Source: Hymenobacter duratus (lineage in GTDB: Bacteria > Bacteroidota > Bacteroidia > Cytophagales > Hymenobacteraceae). From it: a stretch of DNA of 64,000 nt. Position 1 is the first letter of the stretch; each line of letters begins with the position of its first letter. Of this stretch, positions 32,842 to 40,922 are shown one piece after another. A program made the translations under genes and the position numbers. The notes below the pieces were generated by a model. It had not been told where the DNA came from and did not search any database. It was given only the letters and a program-made list of their open reading frames with translations. Location: NCBI RefSeq assembly GCF_014698995.1, contig NZ_JACWZZ010000002.1, positions 1,219,425 to 1,283,424 of the forward strand. The letters are read 5' to 3'.

Positions 32842-34026
32842 ATGTCTGCTGCCTTCTCCTCCACTTCTGCTATCGAGCCGGAGTCGGATATACTTGCTTA
32901 TGCCCCCCCTATTGTACTTCCCCCCGAGCAAGCGGCGGCAGCGCTAGCGCCGAAACTGCTAGCCCATGCCCCGCATTCCGACCATGAGGGCGGCTTTCCA
33001 GTACAGGAATTTAGCTGGCTGCGCGAAGCTGGCCTGCTCCAGGCTCCGCTGGAATCAGTCAACACTGGCCTGGCAGCACCCGCGCAGACGTTGAAACTGC
33101 TGCAAACCCTGAAGCACATCGGGCGCGGCAACCTGGCAGTGGGGCGCGTGTACGAAGGCCATGTAAACGCGCTGCAGCTATTGCAGCGCTTTGGGCAGCC
33201 GGAACAGATCAGCGGCTGGGTGGCTAATGTCCGCGCTGGTCATTTGTTTGGCGTCTGGAACACGGAAGCGCAGGATGGCGTGAAGCTGGAGCCGCTACCC
33301 AACGGGCGCTACCGGCTGCAGGGCAGCAAAACATTTGCGTCGGGTGCCGGCCATGTCACGCGCCCGTTGCTGACGGCTGCTTTGCCGGATGGCGGCTGGC
33401 AAATGCTCATTCTACCAGCCAATACTCAACAGCCGGCGTTGGATTCCAGCTTCTGGCGGCCACTGGGTATGCGGGCTTCGGCCAGCTTCCGCGTTGATTT
33501 TTCAGGGTTGGAAATCAGTGAAGCAGATTTGCTGGGCCAGCCCGGCGACTATTACCGCCAACCGTGGTTCAGTGGCGGCGCCATTCGGTTTGCGGCCGTG
33601 CAGATGGGCGGAGCAGAGGCAGTTTTTGACGAAACCCGCCGCTTTCTGCAGGCGCTTGGCCGCACCGATGACCCGTATCAGCGCCAGCGTCTTGGCGAAA
33701 TGACCCTGCTTATTGAAAGTGGCGCTCTTTGGCTGCGCGGAGCGGCCGACCACGCTTCCCGCCCCGGCGCTGAGTCGGCGGCCGAAGCCACGGTAGCCTA
33801 TGCTAATATGGTGCGAACTGCCATTGAGGACATATGCCTGCGGGTATTGCAACTGGCCGAGCGAAGCGTAGGAGCCCGTGGCCTGTTGCAGCCGGAGCCC
33901 TTCGAGCGGCTACACCGCGACCTGACGCACTACCTGCGCCAGCCGGCCCCCGATGCCGCGCAAGCCGATGCCGGCCGCTTCGCACTGATCCATACTGCGC
34001 CTGCTTATCAGCTTTGGAATGCATAA
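32842..34026 (+). CDS. Acyl-CoA dehydrogenase family protein
   Basis: 394 residues. The acyl-CoA dehydrogenase fold is recognisable: helical N-terminal domain with FSWLREAGLLQAPL, middle beta domain with GVWNTEAQDG and YRLQGSKTFASGAGHVTRPLL, and C-terminal four-helix domain with GAIRFAAVQMGGAEAVFDE and the late ERSVGARGLL. FAD binding is expected. The position of the usual catalytic Glu in the C-terminal domain is not obvious, so the reaction may differ from simple beta-oxidation. No electron-transfer or other beta-oxidation genes accompany it. Its stop overlaps the next gene by 8 nt, making it the first gene of a three-gene operon with a deacetylase and a methyltransferase. Confidence 0.88.
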   Translation: MSAAFSSTSAIEPESDILAYAPPIVLPPEQAAAALAPKLLAHAPHSDHEGGFPVQEFSWLREAGLLQAPLESVNTGLAAPAQTLKLLQTLKHIGRGNLAVGRVYEGHVNALQLLQRFGQPEQISGWVANVRAGHLFGVWNTEAQDGVKLEPLPNGRYRLQGSKTFASGAGHVTRPLLTAALPDGGWQMLILPANTQQPALDSSFWRPLGMRASASFRVDFSGLEISEADLLGQPGDYYRQPWFSGGAIRFAAVQMGGAEAVFDETRRFLQALGRTDDPYQRQRLGEMTLLIESGALWLRGAADHASRPGAESAAEATVAYANMVRTAIEDICLRVLQLAERSVGARGLLQPEPFERLHRDLTHYLRQPAPDAAQADAGRFALIHTAPAYQLWNA

Positions 34027-34768
34027 GTCAGAGCCGCTCGATTTCAATGCGCTGCCGGTACGCTCCCCTGAGTTTGCCGCGACGCTGGGTCCTACGGTAG
34101 TTATTGTGCCGCATCCGGACGATGAAAGCTTAGGGTGCGGCGGTTTGCTGGCATTGCTGGCTCAGGCGGCACAGCCGGTATGGTGTGTGCTGGTGAGCGA
34201 CGGGACTATGTCGCACCCTAACTCTGTAAAGTTTCCGCCAGCCGCCCGGCAGGCGTTGCGCGAAACTGAGTTGCAGGATGCTTTGCAGGAGCTAGGTGTA
34301 GGCTCGCACTTGCTGCAAATGCTTAACCTACCTGACGGGGCCGTGCCGACTTCTGATACGCCGGCTGGCAGTGCGGCAGCAAAGCAACTGCACAACTTTT
34401 TGCGCCAAATAGGTGCTACCACCATCTTGTGCCCCTGGCGCCGCGACCCACACCCTGACCATCGAGCTACCAGTAAGTTGGTACGCGCGGCTTTAGCTCA
34501 ACTACCGCAGCCGCCTCGCCTGCTCGAATACGTGGTGTGGGCCTGGGAACGCGCCAGCCCGACTGACCTGCCGCAGACGGATGAAGTAGTGGGTTGGCGG
34601 CTCGATGTGACACCCGTACTGGCCCGAAAGCAACGTGCCATTGCCGCACACCGCTCCCAGCTGGCTCCGAATATTATTGATGATGACCCGGCGGGATTTG
34701 TGCTTTCGGCTGGCATGCTTGCCCACTTTGCCCAGCCCTACGAAGTCTATATGGAAGCCAAAGTGTAG
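34019..34768 (+). CDS. PIG-L family deacetylase
   Basis: 249 residues. LmbE/PIG-L fold with the zinc-binding motifs PHPDDESLG (near residue 32) and RDPHPDHRAT (near 141). Members remove N-acetyl groups from GlcNAc-containing glycolipids, mycothiol or bacillithiol precursors and similar molecules. No signal peptide, so it acts in the cytosol. The start overlaps the preceding dehydrogenase gene by 8 nt and the methyltransferase follows 42 nt later. With a family 2 glycosyltransferase convergent downstream, a cytosolic N-acetylhexosamine-containing product is the natural substrate (inference). Confidence 0.9.
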   Translation: MHKSEPLDFNALPVRSPEFAATLGPTVVIVPHPDDESLGCGGLLALLAQAAQPVWCVLVSDGTMSHPNSVKFPPAARQALRETELQDALQELGVGSHLLQMLNLPDGAVPTSDTPAGSAAAKQLHNFLRQIGATTILCPWRRDPHPDHRATSKLVRAALAQLPQPPRLLEYVVWAWERASPTDLPQTDEVVGWRLDVTPVLARKQRAIAAHRSQLAPNIIDDDPAGFVLSAGMLAHFAQPYEVYMEAKV

Positions 34769-34810
34769 CCTGCTTTGCCGCAATCTGAACCCTACCTTTC
34801 TCTATGCTCC

Positions 34811-35413
34811 ATGAATCCGAACCAGCCAAGCACCCTGCCGCCCACCTATTTTGATGATGTATACCGGGCCAACTCTGACCCGTGGAACTTCGAAACCAGC
34901 CCTTACGAACGGGCCAAATATGCTGATACCGTTGCGGCGCTACCGGGTGAACTATACGACAGCGGCTTTGAGGTAGGATGCTCTTTGGGGGTGCTGACAG
35001 AACAGCTGGCGCCGAAGTGCCGGCATCTGCTGGCCATAGATGTGGCGGAAGCACCTCTCGAACGGGCCCGCCAACGCTGTGCCCAGTTGCCACAGGTAGA
35101 GTTTGAGCGCATGATGCTACCCGCGGAGTTTCCAGTCGGCCGGAGCTTCGACCTGATTGTGCTGTCGGAGGTGGGCTACTATTGGGCACTGCCCGACCTG
35201 CAACTAGCTTCTGAGAAACTGCTGAACGCCCTGCGGCCGGGCGGCCATCTGCTGCTGGTGCACTGGACACCGCCCGTACATGACTACCCCCTGACCGGTG
35301 ACGAAGTACACGAGTTTTTTCTGGCGCAGGCTGTTGCTCCGGACAGTCCTCTAAAGCACCTGCACGGCCACCGGGCCGAACAATACCGGCTCGATTTGCT
35401 GGCCCGACGCTAA
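34811..35413 (+). CDS. SAM-dependent methyltransferase, NodS-like
   Basis: 200 residues from the ATG at 34811 (MNPNQPSTLPPTYFDDVYRA). The opening YFDDVYRANSDPWNFETSPYER and the shortened motif I GFEVGCSLGVLTEQL are characteristic of the NodS group. Rhizobial NodS N-methylates the deacetylated end of chito-oligosaccharides. Later motifs: LAIDVAEAPLERAR (motif II with the ribose-binding Asp) and FDLIVLSEVGYYW. Its 3' end overlaps the convergent glycosyltransferase gene by 63 nt. Placed after a deacetylase gene, it probably methylates an amine freed by that enzyme (inference from neighbourhood and family). Confidence 0.88.
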   Translation: MNPNQPSTLPPTYFDDVYRANSDPWNFETSPYERAKYADTVAALPGELYDSGFEVGCSLGVLTEQLAPKCRHLLAIDVAEAPLERARQRCAQLPQVEFERMMLPAEFPVGRSFDLIVLSEVGYYWALPDLQLASEKLLNALRPGGHLLLVHWTPPVHDYPLTGDEVHEFFLAQAVAPDSPLKHLHGHRAEQYRLDLLARR

Positions 35414-36631
35414 GCTGGGCTGCCGGGCAGTCAGGCTCGTTTCGTGGCGCGAAACCAAGTGGCGCAACTCAGCTATGGCCTTTGGCAAAGGTACCAGGCG
35501 CTGCCGCCGCCACCGGGCCCGATGCTGCTGCACCCATTCCCAAAGCGCCCCAAATGAAGCCGCAGCAGCCAGCTGCCGCGACAGCGCCGGCGCAGGCACA
35601 CTCAGCGCGGCCGCCAGCTGCAGGCACAGCGGCAGTCGCTGTTGGCGGCCGCTATCCTGCAACTGGCTCCATAGGTGGCGCAGCTGCTGCCGGGTTTTCC
35701 ACTCTACTACGAGGCCAGCACCGCTTTCTACCAGTGGCTCGCGCTGCTGCTGCGCCAGGCTGGCCCACTCGCGCAATTGCCAGGATAGCCCAACTGCCAC
35801 TCGCCCCTCGTAGCGGGCCGATGTGCTGACCCGAACCTGTGGGCTATGGCGCAACTGAAGGTCGTGGCGGCGCAACGCTTGGTAGAGGGCTTCATCTTCC
35901 AGAAAAGGCACTACAGGTAGCCCTCCTACTTGTCGATAAGCAGCAACTGTGAGGGCCAAGCTGGCACCAAAGTGCTGGTGATGGCGCGGCCATGGGTCGG
36001 CGGGCTCAGGGTCGAGAAGGGCTTCCAGGCGGGCACGCAACAAGCGGTACAGCGTATCGTGCAGGTGCGTGCGGCGCACTGTGCACCCCGGCGAAAAAGT
36101 CGCTTCCGGCAGTATGCGCCCCCCTACCGCGTCGGCTCCTGCTTCAAACTCGGCCAGCATAGCTGCCAGCCAGGTGGCCGCAACACGAGTATCCGCATCT
36201 GTGCTGGCGATAATGCCGGCTGGCCCGGCTGTGAGTTCTAGGCGGCGGCAGGCCTCATCCATCAGCAACCGGCGCGCTTTGCCAACGTGTGCTTCGGCGG
36301 GCGGCAGGGTGGTTTCGGCTACGTATAGAGCCATGCCAGGGTGGCGAGACGCAAAGGAGCGCACAGTTGCGGCCGTCTGGTCGTGGCAGTTGTTGGCCAG
36401 TACCAATACCTCATACTTTCCGTAGCTCAGCGGCTGGCCTTGCAAATCCAACTGCACCGCCAGCGCCGCCAGGGTAGCCGGCAGCTGCGCGGCCTCATCT
36501 TTGGCCGGGATGATGACGCTTATTTTCAGGCCGGGGGCAGGTGGCGGCAGGTGCTGCCAGAGCCGGGTGGCTGCAACGGGGGCGGCCGGGTCGCTGTTGG
36601 TATAAAAGCGCACAGGAGTAGCGTGGTTCAT
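35351..36631 (-). CDS. Glycosyltransferase family 2
   Basis: 426 residues from the ATG at 36631 (MNHATPVRFYTN). The frame stays open to 36748, but that would run into a terminator hairpin. GT-A fold: KISVIIPAKDEAAQLPATLAAL near residue 40, the nucleotide-sugar DxD site as ASTDADTRV, and a probable acceptor-side acidic motif FLEDEALYQALRR near 300. The C-terminal 120 residues are helical and of unknown role; no membrane segments are evident. On the opposite strand to the dehydrogenase-deacetylase-methyltransferase operon and overlapping its 3' end by 63 nt. Sugar donor and acceptor are unknown. Confidence 0.88.
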   Translation of the reverse strand: MNHATPVRFYTNSDPAAPVAATRLWQHLPPPAPGLKISVIIPAKDEAAQLPATLAALAVQLDLQGQPLSYGKYEVLVLANNCHDQTAATVRSFASRHPGMALYVAETTLPPAEAHVGKARRLLMDEACRRLELTAGPAGIIASTDADTRVAATWLAAMLAEFEAGADAVGGRILPEATFSPGCTVRRTHLHDTLYRLLRARLEALLDPEPADPWPRHHQHFGASLALTVAAYRQVGGLPVVPFLEDEALYQALRRHDLQLRHSPQVRVSTSARYEGRVAVGLSWQLREWASLAQQQREPLVESGAGLVVEWKTRQQLRHLWSQLQDSGRQQRLPLCLQLAAALSVPAPALSRQLAAAASFGALWEWVQQHRARWRRQRLVPLPKAIAELRHLVSRHETSLTARQPSLASGQQIEPVLFGPVAVQVL

Positions 36632-36735
36632 CTGGCCCTCTTCTACGCGAAAGCCAGCAGGAAGATGAGTTGGAAATGCCTTTTGCAGCCTACAGACGAG
36701 CTTTATCACCGCCACCGGGGCCGCTGAGTATACAA

Positions 36736-36762
36736 AAGCACCACCCAAGGTGGGTGGTGCTT
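36736..36762 (-). terminator. Terminator of the Omp85-like gene
   Basis: Perfect 12-bp stem AAGCACCACCCA (36736-36747) with TGGGTGGTGCTT (36751-36762), and an interrupted T-run on the minus strand. It separates the barrel gene from the glycosyltransferase gene. Confidence 0.8.
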
Positions 36763-36810
36763 CCGAGTTGCTGGCATTTCTGCCAGCACATGTTAACTGG
36801 AAAAAGCGGG

Positions 36811-38025
36811 CTAGAATGCTTCACCCACAGCGAAGATGATACCGGAGTTGCCACCCGAGCCTACGCCATAATCAAGGCGGATATTGAGCCGGTCGCGGCG
36901 GTTGAACCGGAAACGGGCACCCAGGCCACCAGCGAATTTGGTACCATCGAAGGAGTAGTCAGAGAGGTTGTAGCCCACCTGACCAACACCCATGAAAGCG
37001 GCAATATCGAAGCGCCAGATAAGCTTCTGGCGGATTTCAGCCTGGAATGTGCTGAACTGCCGGTCGCGGTAGCGGGCTTCATAGATGCCGCGCATCAGGT
37101 AGGCACCATTGTAGAGCGAGCCGCCCAGCGTGGCCCCCATACCGCCCAGCTCCCGGAAAGGCACGTTGCCAGAGTGGTACTGCCCCAGAAACTGCAGCGC
37201 CAGAATAGTGTTGTTGGTCCCGAACAGCGGATTGAAGTGGCGGGCGTCTATCTGGTAGCGGTTAAACTTGTAGTCGCTGCCGAGGCCGGAACCGTTGAAC
37301 AGCATGTGGGCATCCACGAAGTTGCCGCGGTAGGTGGCCAGCACATTGTCGCGGCCGTCATAAAGCAGCGCCGGGCCTACACCCGAGCTGATACCGCCGC
37401 CCCGCTGGTCTTCCGGGATGGAATAGTAAGGAGCCGTATTACCATCATTGTCCTTCAATTCCACGTCGCCGAGGTTGGTGAAGCGGTAGCGCAGGCCCAC
37501 AAACAGGTTAGGCACTACCCGGGCCAGTGCCTTCTCGTCGAATACCCACAGCGGGTACTGAATATGCGACTCAATGTCTTTGCTGGTGTTGTTGCCGACG
37601 CCGTAGTAGTTGAATGCCAGATCATAATAGCTCAGCTCACCGGAGAAATACAGCTTTTCGCCCGGCGTGAAGATGTTGTGGGTCAGCTGAATGGTAGTCT
37701 GCTTTTCCTGAGAGAACCAGGCAATCAGGCGGGCATTGGACTTGCGCACCGTGGTATCCTGCCCGAAACGCCACACCGGCAAAATAGCCGCGCCGGCTGC
37801 AAAACCCGTTTCCTGCTGGTAGAACACGATAGGCACCGGAATAAAACTGGGCTTGTCGCTGGGCGCAAACCGGGACTTTTTGGGCTTTCCATCGGTAGTG
37901 GTGGCGCTGAGGCCGGGTGCGGGCGCCGTGACTACGGCAGTGGTAGTATCGGGCGTAGGGACTACCTGGGCAGACCCAAGCCGGGCCAGCAAACACAGGG
38001 CCAGCGGCGTGTAGAGAAAGCGCAT
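36811..38025 (-). CDS. BamA/Omp85-type surface antigen (outer-membrane barrel)
   Basis: 404 residues. Signal peptide (MRFLYTPLALCLLARLGSAQ), a Thr/Pro-rich linker, then sixteen or so amphipathic beta strands. Features of the Omp85 superfamily C-terminal barrel are present: YDGRDN, GGMGATLGGSLYNGAYLMRGIYEARYRDRQ (in place of GG...RGY), FMGVGQVG, and a final strand ending in an aromatic residue (VGEAF). Without POTRA domains it is a short member of the type sold as surface antigen D15; it probably translocates or inserts proteins or lipids. It has its own terminator. Substrate unknown. Confidence 0.82.
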   Translation of the reverse strand: MRFLYTPLALCLLARLGSAQVVPTPDTTTAVVTAPAPGLSATTTDGKPKKSRFAPSDKPSFIPVPIVFYQQETGFAAGAAILPVWRFGQDTTVRKSNARLIAWFSQEKQTTIQLTHNIFTPGEKLYFSGELSYYDLAFNYYGVGNNTSKDIESHIQYPLWVFDEKALARVVPNLFVGLRYRFTNLGDVELKDNDGNTAPYYSIPEDQRGGGISSGVGPALLYDGRDNVLATYRGNFVDAHMLFNGSGLGSDYKFNRYQIDARHFNPLFGTNNTILALQFLGQYHSGNVPFRELGGMGATLGGSLYNGAYLMRGIYEARYRDRQFSTFQAEIRQKLIWRFDIAAFMGVGQVGYNLSDYSFDGTKFAGGLGARFRFNRRDRLNIRLDYGVGSGGNSGIIFAVGEAF

Positions 38026-38126
38026 AAAAGGCTTTATAAGAAAGAGGAAGACGAGAGCTGCCCTACTGAAAACAGTCGAGCTGCAGCCCTAATATTCTCC
38101 ATAACGAAGCGGAGCCTGCTACGGTT

Positions 38127-39059
38127 TTACCCTATTCCTGCTACCAGCAGCATCGAGAGCACGCCGGCCAGCATAATACCTTTGCACCAGCGACTTAGCT
38201 CGGCAAAATGGCGCCGCCGGTCGGCGCGCAGCAGCAGGTGTGCCAGCCACAGCAGCGGCCCGAGCACCAGCACCAGCAGCCAGGCCCCCAGCACCCATCT
38301 GCTGTGCACAAACGAGTGCCAGGCTGCTCCTACAACCAAAGACAGCAGGCACGCCAGAAAAAAACCGGCTACCCACTTGCTGCGGGCCACGCCCCACACA
38401 ATCGGCAGCGTACGGCAGTCGTGTTGCGCGTCGCCGCGCATGTCTTCCACATCCTTTACTATCTCCCGCACCACGGTCAGCAGAAATGCGGCCAGCGCAT
38501 ACACCCACACGCTGCTGGCGCCGGTGCGCAGTTGCAGCTCGGGCAGCAGTACCAGCGCCGCCGTGAGGGTTGCAATGCTGACGTTGCCGACCAGCGCCAC
38601 CCGCTTGAACCGCACCGAATAGCCCCACAGCAGCAGCGCAGACCCCAGGTTCACGAGGCCCAGCAAAGGCGAAAGCAGGCCACTAATCCCAACGCCTACC
38701 CCCGACAACAGCACGTGCGCCAGCATGGCCCGGCGCCGGTTCACGACCCGCCCGACCACCAGTTGCTTCGGCCGGTTGATGGCATCAATCTTTACGTCGT
38801 AGTAGTCGTTGATGATGTAGCCGGCGGCGGCCACACACAGCGCCGCCAGCGCCAGGATACCAAACCGGACGCTCCCCAGCGCCGCCATCGGGTTGCCGGG
38901 CAACAGCAGGCCCGCGCGCACCAGCACCAGGCACAGCAGCATGATCAGCAGGTTGGGCAGCCGCACCAGCCGGGCAATAGGCGTCAGCCCTACTTCGTGC
39001 GGCGGGCCGGCCGGCTCCGGCGGCGTAGCGTCCGGAAAAGAGGTGGCTGATGACGACAT
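38127..39059 (-). CDS. UbiA-family prenyltransferase (GGGP/DGGGP synthase-like)
   Basis: 310 residues from the ATG at 39059 (MSSSATSFPDATPP); the ORF to 39104 adds an out-of-family leader. Eight or nine membrane helices. Both Asp-rich motifs that bind prenyl diphosphate via Mg2+ are present: INDYYDVKIDAINRPK and VKDVEDMRGDAQHDCRT. Bacteroidota members are annotated as geranylgeranylglycerol-phosphate geranylgeranyltransferases, though menaquinone-like roles are also possible. Located 102 nt upstream of the Omp85-like gene on the same strand and downstream of cspA's terminator. Confidence 0.85.
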   Translation of the reverse strand: MSSSATSFPDATPPEPAGPPHEVGLTPIARLVRLPNLLIMLLCLVLVRAGLLLPGNPMAALGSVRFGILALAALCVAAAGYIINDYYDVKIDAINRPKQLVVGRVVNRRRAMLAHVLLSGVGVGISGLLSPLLGLVNLGSALLLWGYSVRFKRVALVGNVSIATLTAALVLLPELQLRTGASSVWVYALAAFLLTVVREIVKDVEDMRGDAQHDCRTLPIVWGVARSKWVAGFFLACLLSLVVGAAWHSFVHSRWVLGAWLLVLVLGPLLWLAHLLLRADRRRHFAELSRWCKGIMLAGVLSMLLVAGIG

Positions 39060-39155
39060 AAGGCGGGCACGACTGGCAAAATGGAAACAAAAGCATAACA
39101 CCACCGCCTGCCCTAACGGAGTCTGCGTGGCGGTGCTACCTGCAAAGGTGCCAAA

Positions 39156-39189
39156 AAGAAAGCCCCTCCGACGGGGGAGAGGCTTTCTT
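39156..39189 (-). terminator. cspA terminator
   Basis: Stem AAGAAAGCC (39156-39164) with GGCTTTCTT (39181-39189) and an inner CTCC/GGGG pairing. A minus-strand T-run follows. It lies 28 nt past the cspA stop. Confidence 0.8.
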
Positions 39190-39216
39190 CGTTCTAAAAA
39201 ACCGGTAAGTTGAAAC

Positions 39217-39411
39217 TTACACTTTCTTCACGTTTACCGCATTTACGCCCTTGCGGCCTTCCTGCGTCTCAAATTCCACACGGTCATTCTGCTGGACCTG
39301 TCCTCCGTTAAGACCGGTAATGTGAACAAAGAAGTCTTCTTTGGTCACATCATCTGTAATGAAGCCGTAGCCCTTCGCCTCATTAAAGAATTTTACGGTT
39401 CCTGTTTTCAT
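39217..39411 (-). CDS. cspA: Cold-shock domain protein
   Basis: 64 residues, a single cold-shock domain (MKTGTVKFFNEAKGYGFI) with RNP1 KGYGFI and RNP2 DFFVHI intact. It is an RNA chaperone that melts structured mRNA. It is monocistronic: its own promoter (TTG, 19 nt, TATATTTA at 39473-39444) lies just upstream and a hairpin just downstream. The leader is only about 25 nt, unlike the long cold-responsive leader of E. coli cspA, so temperature control through an RNA switch is not suggested. Confidence 0.95.
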   Translation of the reverse strand: MKTGTVKFFNEAKGYGFITDDVTKEDFFVHITGLNGGQVQQNDRVEFETQEGRKGVNAVNVKKV

Positions 39412-39443
39412 GAAAAAAAGAAAATGATGAATGGATGAGTGGG

Positions 39444-39473
39444 TAAATATAGAGGATATTCAGAAAAGTGCAA
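39444..39473 (-). promoter_or_regulatory. cspA promoter
   Basis: Minus strand: -33 TTG (39473-39471), 19-nt spacer, -7 box TATATTTA (39451-39444), one mismatch to TATATTTG. Start codon about 33 nt downstream. Confidence 0.6.
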
Positions 39474-39535
39474 CCTCGCCTAAACCAAGCAGTAACAGCG
39501 AAATAAGGCCTCCTAACGGCCACGCTCGCCGGAGT

Positions 39536-40039
39536 TTACCACGTCTTCTGAACCTTCATCACGGCTTCAATCAACTCGCGTACGGCACCGTGCCCGCCGG
39601 GCAGCGACGAGACGTAGGTGCTGATGGCGCGCACATCGTCGGCGGCATCGGCGGGGCAGGCAGCCACGGCGCAGCGGCGCATTACCTCCAGGTCGGGCAT
39701 GTCGTCGCCCATGTAGGCAATATGCACGGGGTCGAGGCGGTAGGTGTTGACGTAATTATTGAAGATTTTCATCTTGTCGTCAACTCCCAGGTACACGTCG
39801 CGGACGTCCAGCGACTCCAGGCGCTTGCGTACCCCCTCTTCCTCACGGCCCGATATAACGGCAACGCGGTAGCCGTGCCGCAGGGCATGCCGGATAGCGT
39901 ACCCGTCGCGGATATGAAAAGCGCGGGCCTGCTCACCAGAATTGAGGGCCAGCAGCGTGCCATCGGTCAGCACACCGTCTACGTCGAATATAAAGGCCTT
40001 AATCCCTGACAAGTCGGGAGTAGCGGGAGAAGAATTCAT
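39536..40039 (-). CDS. kdsC: HAD-family phosphatase, KdsC-like
   Basis: 167 residues from the ATG at 40039 (MNSSPATPDLSGIKAFIFDVDGVLTDG). HAD motif I DVDGVLTDG, motif II VISGREEEGVRKRLE, motif III Lys in DDKMKIF, motif IV GDDMPDLEVM. No cap domain, as expected for KDO-8-phosphate phosphatase, which forms tetramers and supplies KDO for LPS. In many Bacteroidota this gene follows a DUF2520 gene, as it broadly does here (iscX and fdx intervene). A shadow extension to 40072 is rejected. Confidence 0.88.
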   Translation of the reverse strand: MNSSPATPDLSGIKAFIFDVDGVLTDGTLLALNSGEQARAFHIRDGYAIRHALRHGYRVAVISGREEEGVRKRLESLDVRDVYLGVDDKMKIFNNYVNTYRLDPVHIAYMGDDMPDLEVMRRCAVAACPADAADDVRAISTYVSSLPGGHGAVRELIEAVMKVQKTW

Positions 40040-40170
40040 AGCAATGAGAGAATGGTAGAAGCAGAGCACCAATGCAGCAAAGGACCTGTCCCGGTGCCTG
40101 CCCGATGCATATACGAGTCGGGGCAGCGGGCAGATCCTTCGGTAAGGCTACATACGCAAGGTATGTGCGG

Positions 40171-40410
40171 CTATTTCTGGTTGTCGCGCCACTCGTAGAC
40201 CCATTTGGCCTGAATCTGCTCCAGATGGCCTTCGTTGGCCTGGTCGCGGGTGCCGGAGAAGTTCGGCAGGGCCAGCACCCACTCCAGCAGCTCGGTGAAA
40301 CGGATACGGTAGATTTTGGCCTCCGTGAAGTCGTCGCCGAACTTCTCGTACAGGGCCATAGCTACATCCTCATAGTCGTTCCAGTGAATGGGGGGCTCGA
40401 AGTGGTTCAT
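40171..40410 (-). CDS. iscX: Fe-S assembly protein IscX
   Basis: 79 residues from the ATG at 40410 (MNHFEPPIHWNDYEDVAMALYEKFG). The family pattern is clear: acidic N-terminal helix, DPxxxRFTELLEWVLAL in the form KIYRIRFTELLEWVLAL, and C-terminal EQIQAKWVYEWRD. IscX binds IscS and modulates iron delivery in [Fe-S] assembly. The frame extends upstream to 40584, but that extension is unrelated. The ISC ferredoxin gene lies 118 nt upstream, so the two Fe-S genes form a unit on the minus strand, without the other isc genes in this window. Confidence 0.9.
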   Translation of the reverse strand: MNHFEPPIHWNDYEDVAMALYEKFGDDFTEAKIYRIRFTELLEWVLALPNFSGTRDQANEGHLEQIQAKWVYEWRDNQK

Positions 40411-40528
40411 AGGGTACTTACTGCTTGTTTGATATACGTCTGTGCCGAGCGGGTTGTTAGTGCAGGGGCCTGGCGCTAGCTGATGTATGGCATCAAACAG
40501 CGCAAAGCCTACAGTACACTCGCACTTT

Positions 40529-40861
40529 TTAGTGGCCCAGGAAATCCTGCGGCGGAACCAGAATAGCCAGATTTTCGCTGGCACCCTGCACTACGCACTG
40601 GCAAGCCAGCCGTGAGTTGATACGCGGATTTACGGCCCGGTCAATGAAATCCTCTTCTTTGTCGCTGATTTCAGGCAGTCCGTCTTCGCCCCGCACCACA
40701 TAGACGTGGCAGGTGCTGCAGCCGCAGACGCCGCCACAGTTGTGCTGAAGCTGAATACCGTTGTTGAGGGCCACGTCCAGCACCGATTCCCCTTCGGCGG
40801 CTACGTGCGTCTGGTCGGGCTGGCCGTCCTGGAACTGGAAGGTAATATTGACAGCTTTCAC
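40529..40861 (-). CDS. fdx: 2Fe-2S ferredoxin, ISC type
   Basis: 110 residues from a GTG at 40861 (VKAVNITFQFQDG); a longer frame to 40909 adds a non-family leader. Cluster ligands in HNCGGVCGCSTCHVYV (C-x5-C-x2-C, with one extra Cys) and LACQCVV. The motif EEDFIDRAVNPRINSRLACQ is characteristic of the adrenodoxin/ISC group. It supplies electrons for Fe-S cluster assembly or other oxidoreductases. Followed by iscX and preceded 61 nt upstream by the DUF2520 gene on the same strand. Confidence 0.9.
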   Translation of the reverse strand: MKAVNITFQFQDGQPDQTHVAAEGESVLDVALNNGIQLQHNCGGVCGCSTCHVYVVRGEDGLPEISDKEEDFIDRAVNPRINSRLACQCVVQGASENLAILVPPQDFLGH

Positions 40862-40922
40862 GCAAAAAATCCTCAGCGGAGGTAAAAATGAAGCCACGAA
40901 GGTACGCACCCCCGCTGCCGAT

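Noticed and set aside
36670..38622. Open frame of about 650 codons on the plus strand
   Set aside because: Antisense to the Omp85-like and UbiA genes and crosses a terminator and a gene boundary, so not a gene.
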